IMG/VR virus record: IMGVR_UViG_3300021559_000233 | Span: 1 to 35,276 of that record | DNA from: a virus | Strand: one strand, 5' to 3' | DNA: 35,276 bases | Part shown: positions 30,311 to 35,276 of the stretch, in pieces | Numbering within the stretch: the stretch's first letter is position 1 | Layout: the number at the start of each line of letters is the position of its first letter | The notes under the pieces: generated by a model | What the model saw: only the letters and a program-made list of their open reading frames with translations | What the model was told of the DNA's origin: nothing | Databases searched by the model: none | Program-made: the position numbers and the translations under genes

Positions 30311-31461
30311 GGGTGCGCCGAGATGATAGGCGATACTTCCATCGTCGAAGTCACGTCACCGCTACCGGTGAGGATCGTGACCGTATCCGACGGGGAGGCC
30401 GTAGCAACTGCGCCCCCGAAGTGCATTTGCTTGTTGCTAAAGTAGCATCCTTGAAAAACACCCGTGCTAGCGGCACCGAATGGGAACGAGAAAAACCACT
30501 TCTGCCCGCCCAGGGGAGTAAACTGGCTAGGCCCACAAGAGTTACATTGCGTCCCGTACTGCCAGGTGAGAAGCCCGCTCGTGGATTGGGGTTCGCTCAG
30601 GAATACGCCGGCGCTCGCCGCGAACGTGCTCGTGTATCGGCTAGCGTATGCGATCCCATCGGAATCACCCACCGGGCCCTTGTAGTAATAGGAGACAAAC
30701 TCCTGATCCTGCCCTGGCTGCCGAACCGCCGGCCACCAATCGATGTAGGCCCCACCCTCATCACCGTACGAGAGCGTACCGCCTAGGGCCCCATGACTCG
30801 TATCCGTGAGGTAACCAGTGCCGATGAAGTAGGACCAGGAGTCGGTGGCGATCGTGTCGAACGCACTCCAGAACCCGAACCCGATCCATCTCTGAGCTAG
30901 CGCTTGAGACCAGGCTTGCAGCGTTACGTTTTGACCGGCCGACGACGCCGTGACCGAATGGTCGTACACCCAGTTATAGAGCGTCGCATTCGGGGCCAGG
31001 ATGAAGTCCTGACTGATCCAAGATCCTCGTGCGGGCTCCATCTGACAGGCGGTGACGAACACGTTGTAGCCGTCCGTGTCGAGGCACCATCCGGGCGCCT
31101 GCCGAAGCGTGATCTCGTAGTGGGAGCAGTAGCTAACGGTCGGATCGCAGCCGGAATAGATCGACGTCAGCGTCCAGTCTTGCTGGCGGCTACCGCTTAC
31201 TGGGTTGGCCCTGACGGCCATGTGGTCGGCCGGGGGCCAGCCGGAAAGCTCGAGAGCCAATCCGGCCCCTCCGCCCGCTCCCAAGCCGCCGTTGGTGATC
31301 CCGCCGTACGCCGCGAAGCCCGACGTGGGTTGACTGATCGATGCGCTGGCGACGTTATTCGTCATCCCGTCGACTATGAGGTCCCCGAGCTCGGGGGGCC
31401 TCGGCGATTCGCTGCTACATGCGCAGCAGAAGGGTACAGCTAGGATCACTAATTTTTTCAT
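30307..31461 (-). CDS. Probable lipoprotein with large beta-rich domain
   Basis: 384 residues from ATG 31461 (a start four codons earlier is also open). The signal peptide MKKLVILAVPFCCACSSE has cysteines at the expected lipidation site. The mature protein is rich in aromatic and polar residues: WCLDTDGYNVFVTACQ, WIGFGFWSAFDTIATDSW, EFVSYYYKGPVG, and many Gly/Trp repeats, like secreted carbohydrate-binding or surface proteins. A short resemblance to ricin-type lectin repeats (CLDTDG) was seen, but the QxW motif is missing. Function unknown. Confidence 0.65.
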   Translation of the reverse strand: MKKLVILAVPFCCACSSESPRPPELGDLIVDGMTNNVASASISQPTSGFAAYGGITNGGLGAGGGAGLALELSGWPPADHMAVRANPVSGSRQQDWTLTSIYSGCDPTVSYCSHYEITLRQAPGWCLDTDGYNVFVTACQMEPARGSWISQDFILAPNATLYNWVYDHSVTASSAGQNVTLQAWSQALAQRWIGFGFWSAFDTIATDSWSYFIGTGYLTDTSHGALGGTLSYGDEGGAYIDWWPAVRQPGQDQEFVSYYYKGPVGDSDGIAYASRYTSTFAASAGVFLSEPQSTSGLLTWQYGTQCNSCGPSQFTPLGGQKWFFSFPFGAASTGVFQGCYFSNKQMHFGGAVATASPSDTVTILTGSGDVTSTMEVSPIISAHP

Positions 31462-31463
31462 GG

Positions 31464-31637
31464 TCAATTCCATTTCTCATCGGGTTTGGGTTGCTGCCAT
31501 CGGCCCGTTTTCTCTTCCGGGTCGACGAGGGTGTTTTTTGAGGCCTCCCAGACGTCGCCAAAGGCGAGGAGCTTTGCGGAGAGGTTGAAGAGGAGGCCCC
31601 CGAGGCGGAGGGCTATGAGTTTGAAAATGTTTTTCAT
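31464..31637 (-). CDS. Small basic amphipathic protein
   Basis: 57 residues from ATG 31637, which has AAAGGA eight bases upstream and overlaps the RNA-ligase-like gene's stop by ATGA. N-terminal amphipathic helix MKNIFKLIALRLGGLLFNL followed by a polar tail ending PKPDEKWN. Possibly membrane-associated. Function unknown. Confidence 0.6.
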   Translation of the reverse strand: MKNIFKLIALRLGGLLFNLSAKLLAFGDVWEASKNTLVDPEEKTGRWQQPKPDEKWN

Positions 31638-32224
31638 CGTCGGTTTCCTTTCGAGCCCCACGGGAGGCCGTAGTCATCGCGCCGGATCTTCGTTCGCGGC
31701 TCACCGTCGAGCCAGAAAACGATCCCCTCGATGTTAGCCGCGCTGAGGAATACCCGAAGACCTTCGAAGCTTCGAGGGGCTACGTCAAGAACCTCGGCCC
31801 CGTGAGGGATAAGCATATCTACGTCGAGGCCCTCCGGGTTTCCTTGAAAGTGGGGCCCGCATAGCTCATAGGTGCCGTCGGGAAAGCTTGATTGACGCTC
31901 AAAGGCTAGGCGATGCCATTTGCTTTCCGGCTCAGTGTCGACCGGGATCCAGTGGGGCCAGTGGCCTGTCGTTTCGTCGGGGGAGGGTTGACAGGGGATG
32001 CCGAGCGGAGGCGGCGGCTTCCCCGATTTGGCGTCGTAGCGCTTGTAAAGTTGACCGTCTTTGATCAAGCAAGCGGTGCCATCGCGCTTTCGCGTAGCGG
32101 CGCCTTTGCCTTCAAGAACCCACTCGAGCCCCGGGGTGACGGCGGAGGTGAGAACCGCCGCGGTTCCTTTCCCGTTAGCGCGTGGAATGAAGTTCCGAAC
32201 GAAGAGGCAAGGGATCTTTTTCAT
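31634..32224 (-). CDS. RNA-ligase-like nucleotidyltransferase (DUF5565 type)
   Basis: 196 residues. The order of motifs is that of the covalent nucleotidyltransferase superfamily: motif I RKRDG with the predicted nucleophile Lys46, a tyrosine-containing stretch (LYKRYD), GHWPHW, DGTYELCGP, motif IV EGIVFW (166-171) and motif V TKIRRDDYG (178-186). This matches the DUF5565 family, annotated as RNA ligase 1-like in other phages. It would seal RNA breaks, for example after host tRNA cleavage. Only the catalytic module is present. Its ATG overlaps the displaced helicase tail's stop by ATGA. Confidence 0.7.
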   Translation of the reverse strand: MKKIPCLFVRNFIPRANGKGTAAVLTSAVTPGLEWVLEGKGAATRKRDGTACLIKDGQLYKRYDAKSGKPPPPLGIPCQPSPDETTGHWPHWIPVDTEPESKWHRLAFERQSSFPDGTYELCGPHFQGNPEGLDVDMLIPHGAEVLDVAPRSFEGLRVFLSAANIEGIVFWLDGEPRTKIRRDDYGLPWGSKGNRR

Positions 32225-32358
32225 TCCTCAGCCTTCAACCTTTCATACAAACGAGCCATCCGTTCCGCCGCCGACGACCCTTCGAGCCCCTTCAGATCCG
32301 CATGAAGTTTATCATCGGTCCTCCCGATGGCCCCCGCGAATTTGTCGAGCTTGGCCAT
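32221..32358 (-). pseudogene. Displaced copy of the SNF2 helicase C-terminus
   Basis: 45 codons (MAKLDKFAGAIGRTDDKL ... YERLKAEE) located directly after the HNH stop. Codons 3-45 align without gaps with the last 43 residues of the helicase at 32981-34564: 33 of 43 are identical. Among those 33, 21 use a different codon, so this is not a recent copy. It ends with the same AEE-stop and keeps an ATGA overlap with the RNA-ligase-like gene, which is where the original helicase should have ended. It has an ATG with CGAGG six bases upstream, so it may still be translated. Confidence 0.8.
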
Positions 32359-33170
32359 AGTTAGCCTCGCCCCACTGCCCTCTCGGCACCCCATCCTCGA
32401 CGAATACGGGCGCGGACCGTATCCCGATGTAAGCCTAGCCGACGTGACCATTCGGTCAACGTAAAGGACTCGCCGTGAACAGTTAGCCGGACGTTGGTCC
32501 GGCAGTTATTGCTCTGCTGTTTCGGGGTGGCCCATCGGCAGTTTCCGGGTTCGTAATTTCCGTCGCGATCGGGAAACCGATCAATTGTATGGCCTACAGG
32601 CCTAGGCCCCATGTCGGACAAGAAATTCTCGTAGTGACGCCACCTCCTACAAACCCTGACACCCTTAGCCCCGTACCTAGGGTAGTCCTTAGAGGACTTA
32701 CTATAACAGCGCCGAAGCATGGCCTGCCATGTCGTCCAAGTAGGGCTATACGTATCCCCGTGGCGTCGATTACGCTTACCGTTCTCCCGTCCTCGTTCTC
32801 GCCCAAGACACCCACACGACTGGGATCGTTTAGCGATTAGGTTAGATTGCTGAATCGTTTTTTGAGTGCCGCAGTCACATCGGCAGACCCAGGCGATATT
32901 ATAGCCTGACCTAACCTCTCGAATGAGTCGGAGTCGACCGAAACGGTCACCTCGTTTTAGTTGGTGCTTTCGGGGAGCGCTCATTCTTCGGCCTTTAGTT
33001 TTTCGTATAGACGTCTCATACGTTCGGCCGCACCTTCAGCCTCTAAGCCGCGGAGGTCTTCGTTTAGCTTATCGTCAGTTTTTCCTACGGCACCGGCGAA
33101 TTTATCCAACTTGCTGAGCACTATTTTTTTTAGAAGATCGTCGGCTGTTGCTCTAGCTACGTAATACTGG
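32359..33170 (-). mobile_element. Candidate HNH element bringing its own recoded helicase 3' end
   Basis: Proposed unit: the last ~60 codons of the SNF2 helicase as now found (AT-rich, for example YYVARATADDLLKKIV with AAA, CTA, GTA, AGA codons) plus the whole HNH gene. The right boundary, estimated from the change in codon style near 33165-33175, is approximate; the left boundary is the duplicated 'KLDKF' join just after the HNH stop. No inverted repeats or target duplications are visible, which argues against a transposon and for homing by recombination. Confidence 0.55.
32361..32984 (-). CDS. HNH homing endonuclease inserted after the SNF2 helicase
   Basis: 207 residues, start overlapping the helicase stop by ATGA. 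One Cys domain (FGRLRLIREV...CRCDCG...SCGC, about 14-59), then the HNH-type core (WQAMLRRCYS, YGAKGVRV, DMGPRP, HTIDRFPDRDGNY, NCRWAT), then a helix-turn-helix (FTLTEWSRRLGLHRDTVRAR) that should set target specificity. It is a relative of the 283-aa protein at 27109-27960. Codons include CTA, GTA, TAC and AGA more often than in phage genes nearby. It lies between the two copies of the helicase C-terminus. Confidence 0.85.
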   Translation of the reverse strand: MSAPRKHQLKRGDRFGRLRLIREVRSGYNIAWVCRCDCGTQKTIQQSNLIAKRSQSCGCLGRERGRENGKRNRRHGDTYSPTWTTWQAMLRRCYSKSSKDYPRYGAKGVRVCRRWRHYENFLSDMGPRPVGHTIDRFPDRDGNYEPGNCRWATPKQQSNNCRTNVRLTVHGESFTLTEWSRRLGLHRDTVRARIRRGWGAERAVGRG

Positions 33171-34564
33171 ATCAAGATGTTGGCCCCCTCATGTCGGCCG
33201 AAGCGGCCCTCCCACTGGATCAACGTCGAGGGGGTCCACACCAATTCCGCGACGATCGCGACGTTGGCATAGCTTAGGTTGATGCCGGCTCTTGTTGAAT
33301 CCAACGTAGCGCAGAGAAGATCCGGTTGGCTTTCGATGATGGCCTTCCTTTTTTTGATCGGCACCTCGCCGGTGATGACCTCGACCCGGCAAGGGCGCTT
33401 CTGCCGGATCCCGTCGGCGATGAGGTCCGCGATGTGTTTCCGGTAGGTACCGACGACCACCTTCGCCCCCTTGCTGAGGTGGGTCTCGATAGAGTCGATC
33501 ACCTGAGGGAACTTTCCATCGGCGGCCATGTCGAGGGCCTTCCGCAGAAGCTTGTCAGACCTCAACGCGCTCGACGGGGCGACGATGTGCTTCTTGTCGA
33601 CCTCTAGGGTGATGATCTGGCGGGTTCGAGCCGGGAGCTCCAACGCGACGTCAGACTTGAGCCGACGGAGCATGAAATGCTTCAACCTCGCGTTTAGCTC
33701 ATCTAAATGAGAACTCCCCTTGAAGTTCCAAACATCGCGGGTGGTCTTCACCCCTTCGACTCGGATCTCAATGCTTTCCTTCTTGGCCCCCGCGTAGCGG
33801 ATGGCGAAGCCAAACCATTTCCCAAACCTCCCGGGGGAGATGGTCTCAACCGGGGCCCACAAGTCGACAATCTTGGACTGCACCGGGGTGCCGGCGAGCA
33901 TCATCCGGTAAGAGCAAACCGACGCGATGGCCATCGTTGACTTGGTTCGCCGGGATCCGGCTGACATGAGGTAATCCCCTTCGTCGATGATGATCGTTTT
34001 GGGGCCCCACTGTAGGATGGTTTCCTTCCAGGCGTGGAGGATGTCGTAGTGGATGATGACTACGTCGGGGTCGCCCTCGATGAGGTTTGGCTCGGTTCCC
34101 CAAAGGCGGGTTGTTTTGGCGACGGACCACCATCGGGGGATTTCGGAATCCCAAACCCCACGGACGAACATAGGGCAAACGATGATGGTTTTGCACTTGA
34201 GGGCCCGGGCCGCGGTGATGGCCTGGATCGTCTTTCCTAGGCCTAGATCATCGGCGAGGATGGCGCCCTCTTGCGCCTTCGCGATGAGGAACTCAACCCC
34301 CACATTTTGGTACCCCCGGAGGTTAGCGTAAGCCACCGGCATAATCGGGATCCCGACGGCGGTGTCGACTTCGCCGGTGACTTTGAGGCCCCTTTTCTGA
34401 AGCCGAGCCGCTGTTACCGCTACCGCATCGGCGTAGCCGACCCAAGCCTTGTTGGGGTCATCCCAACGCATCCCTGGGGTTGCTTTGCACTCGAACCTGA
34501 CGACGTTCGAGAAGCCGGACTTGATACCCCAGGTTTGGCGGTCGATGCGCACCACCGAGATCAC
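32981..34564 (-). CDS. SNF2-family DNA helicase/translocase with recoded 3' end
   Basis: 527 residues from a GTG at 34564 that overlaps the previous stop (GTGA) and has AAGGTGA upstream; the frame beyond is a shadow. Helicase motifs: I ADDLGLGKT (Walker A about 104-112), Ia-like IIVCPMFV, II IIIDEGD (about 191-197), III AGTPVQ (about 224-229), V/VI TPSTLIQWEGRFGRH with GRFGR at 453-457. An N-terminal beta domain (about 1-75) precedes it. SNF2 proteins move along DNA and may remodel replication forks or strip proteins. The last ~60 codons are AT-rich and have a diverged duplicate downstream of the HNH gene. Confidence 0.9.
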   Translation of the reverse strand: MISVVRIDRQTWGIKSGFSNVVRFECKATPGMRWDDPNKAWVGYADAVAVTAARLQKRGLKVTGEVDTAVGIPIMPVAYANLRGYQNVGVEFLIAKAQEGAILADDLGLGKTIQAITAARALKCKTIIVCPMFVRGVWDSEIPRWWSVAKTTRLWGTEPNLIEGDPDVVIIHYDILHAWKETILQWGPKTIIIDEGDYLMSAGSRRTKSTMAIASVCSYRMMLAGTPVQSKIVDLWAPVETISPGRFGKWFGFAIRYAGAKKESIEIRVEGVKTTRDVWNFKGSSHLDELNARLKHFMLRRLKSDVALELPARTRQIITLEVDKKHIVAPSSALRSDKLLRKALDMAADGKFPQVIDSIETHLSKGAKVVVGTYRKHIADLIADGIRQKRPCRVEVITGEVPIKKRKAIIESQPDLLCATLDSTRAGINLSYANVAIVAELVWTPSTLIQWEGRFGRHEGANILIQYYVARATADDLLKKIVLSKLDKFAGAVGKTDDKLNEDLRGLEAEGAAERMRRLYEKLKAEE

Positions 34565-34809
34565 GGCTTCACCTTGATCGCCTCGAAGATCCTCTTTGCT
34601 TCCAACCCCAGGCTCGTTATCCGCGCATGGCAAACATTTTCTGGGTCACATGCGCAGTCGTAGATCTCAACGAGGCCTCGCTCTTGGAGCCCGGTTAGGA
34701 TTTTGGTGACCGCGAAGGGAAAATGAAAGGCCGCCTCACAAGCCGGGGAGCAAACGTCACCGACGGCGGTCGAGAGGGCCCAATACTCTTGGCTGCTGAG
34801 GCCTTTCAT
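34561..34809 (-). CDS. Winged-helix-like protein with Cys residues
   Basis: 82 residues: SSQEYWALSTAVGD, then CSPACEAAFHFPFAVTKILT, GLQERGLVEIYDCACDPENVC and ARITSLGLEAKRIFEAI. The recognition helix followed by 'GLQERGLVEI' and 'ITSLG' is a common winged-helix layout. Extra cysteines (CSPAC, CAC, C) may bind zinc. It is translationally joined to the helicase by GTGA and could regulate or assist it. Confidence 0.6.
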   Translation of the reverse strand: MKGLSSQEYWALSTAVGDVCSPACEAAFHFPFAVTKILTGLQERGLVEIYDCACDPENVCHARITSLGLEAKRIFEAIKVKP

Positions 34810-35069
34810 TCTTCCTCTTTGAGCTCGGCGGCTAGTTTGAGTAGCTCGCCATCAGTCTTTTGGATGTCTTCCTCCCACCCTACCGCGTTCTCTTTGCTCG
34901 AGACTCCCTTGAGTCGGATCGCCCGCGCCCTTTGCCGTTCCAAGATAGCTTTCCGCTCCTCGTAGCTACTCGGCCCCGGCTTCATCAACCGATCCGCAAA
35001 CCAAAGGCCCCCGAGTGTAACCGTAGTGACGGTCGCGAAGAGCCCGATGATGATGGTCTCGAGGATCAT
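34806..35069 (-). CDS. Small membrane-anchored charged protein
   Basis: 87 residues from ATG 35069 (ATGA overlap); the longer frame upstream is a shadow. N-terminal span ILETIIIGLFATVTTVTLGG (about 2-21), then a charged helical region (YEERKAILERQRARAIRL) and an acidic end ELLKLAAELKEEE. Single-span protein with a cytoplasmic coiled coil. Function unknown. Confidence 0.6.
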   Translation of the reverse strand: MILETIIIGLFATVTTVTLGGLWFADRLMKPGPSSYEERKAILERQRARAIRLKGVSSKENAVGWEEDIQKTDGELLKLAAELKEEE

Positions 35070-35164
35070 GGCCGAAGCCCTTCCATCATCTTGTAGATCG
35101 CCATCGCCGCAATGACGACGAGGGCGAACGTAGCGACGACGGCGAAGATGGGGTCTTCTTTCAC
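35066..35164 (-). CDS. 32-aa membrane peptide with GTG start
   Basis: Short gene starting at GTG 35164-35162 (GTGA overlap with the gene upstream) and ending in an ATGA overlap with the next. It reads VKEDPIFAVVATFALVVIAA and on to MAIYKMMEGLRP, one membrane span with a basic end. Together with its neighbour it forms a pair of small membrane proteins ahead of the helicase. Confidence 0.55.
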   Translation of the reverse strand: MKEDPIFAVVATFALVVIAAMAIYKMMEGLRP

Positions 35165-35276
35165 AACCCGAGCCTTTCGCGGATGGACTTCCTCGACAGC
35201 CGCGACTCGACCCACCAGAAGATGCGCTTCCAGAAAGGAGGCCGTCGACTGCGGGCCGCGGCAATTGTCGTCGTGG
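35161..35276 (-). CDS. Partial basic protein at right edge
   Basis: The last 37 codons of a gene entering from the right edge: basic with aromatic residues (RRPPFWKRIFWWVESRLSRK) and ending RERLGL before TGA. The stop overlaps the next GTG (GTGA). Too little is present to classify it; the aromatic-basic composition suggests a small amphipathic or membrane-bound protein. Confidence 0.45.
   Translation of the reverse strand, partial: TTTIAAARSRRPPFWKRIFWWVESRLSRKSIRERLGL

Noticed and set aside
30990-31110. Ricin-type lectin repeat in the large lipoprotein
   Set aside because: Only a CLDTDG fragment fits; the defining QxW residues and threefold repeat are absent.
32359-33170. Insertion sequence or group I intron as an explanation of the split helicase end
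   Set aside because: No transposase, terminal inverted repeats or target duplication are visible, and the helicase frame now runs intact to its own stop codon, so no splicing is required.

Overview
The window looks like part of a GC-rich tailed-phage (or prophage) genome. It carries two phage lytic enzymes, tandem fibre or spike genes, two collagen-like tail proteins, a phage-type recombination and replication set, several free-standing HNH endonucleases and dozens of tiny genes packed end to end. No terminase, portal, capsid, tail-tube, integrase, tRNA or CRISPR array was recognised, so the virion core genes and the life style lie outside what can be seen. The host is not shown directly. The Ala/Pro/Asp/Glu-rich lipoprotein at 28732-29298 resembles lipoproteins common in Myxococcota, which is a weak hint only.

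Layout. (1) 1-8765, leftward: replication and recombination. It holds an SF3 (D5-type) helicase, a DUF2493 protein, an HNH endonuclease, an exported beta-helix protein, a Sak4-like RecA-family ATPase, and a partial protein at the left edge that may be a single-strand-binding-type partner. A cluster of nine TGCCGTA repeats lies between the SF3 helicase and the HNH gene. (2) 8900-12390, rightward: small Cys-rich, ribbon-helix-helix and membrane proteins leading to a Cas4/AddB-like PD-(D/E)XK nuclease. (3) 12396-20044, leftward: a membrane protein, an SLT transglycosylase, three related fibre or spike proteins, a collagen-like fibre and an SGNH hydrolase with a LamG-like domain. (4) 20101-24744, rightward: a membrane protein, a T4-type lysozyme, a methyltransferase, an endonuclease VII-like HNH protein and a glycosyltransferase-methyltransferase fusion. 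(5) 24741-25443: a zinc-finger gene and a membrane gene facing away from each other. (6) 25440-35276, leftward: an SNF2 helicase, an HNH endonuclease, an RNA-ligase-like protein, two lipoproteins, coiled-coil and zinc-ribbon proteins, a second AP2/HNH-type endonuclease and a second collagen-like tail protein.

Most neighbouring genes overlap by ATGA, GTGA, TTGA or TAATG. That pattern decides many start codons and exposes a dozen or so real genes shorter than 60 codons.

The most interesting observation is an arrangement seen at both helicase genes. The SNF2 helicase is followed by an HNH gene, and straight after the HNH stop codon lies a second copy of the helicase's last 43 codons. The two copies are 33/43 identical in protein, yet 21 of the 33 shared residues use different codons. 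The copy attached to the helicase is AT-richer, like the HNH gene; the detached copy has the codon style of the helicase body and keeps the ATGA link to the next gene. The simplest reading is an HNH element that inserted with its own recoded 3' end of the target gene, repairing the host gene while displacing the original tail. At the SF3 helicase, the C-terminal module also occurs twice: at the end of the helicase, and again inside the neighbouring HNH protein with mostly different codons.
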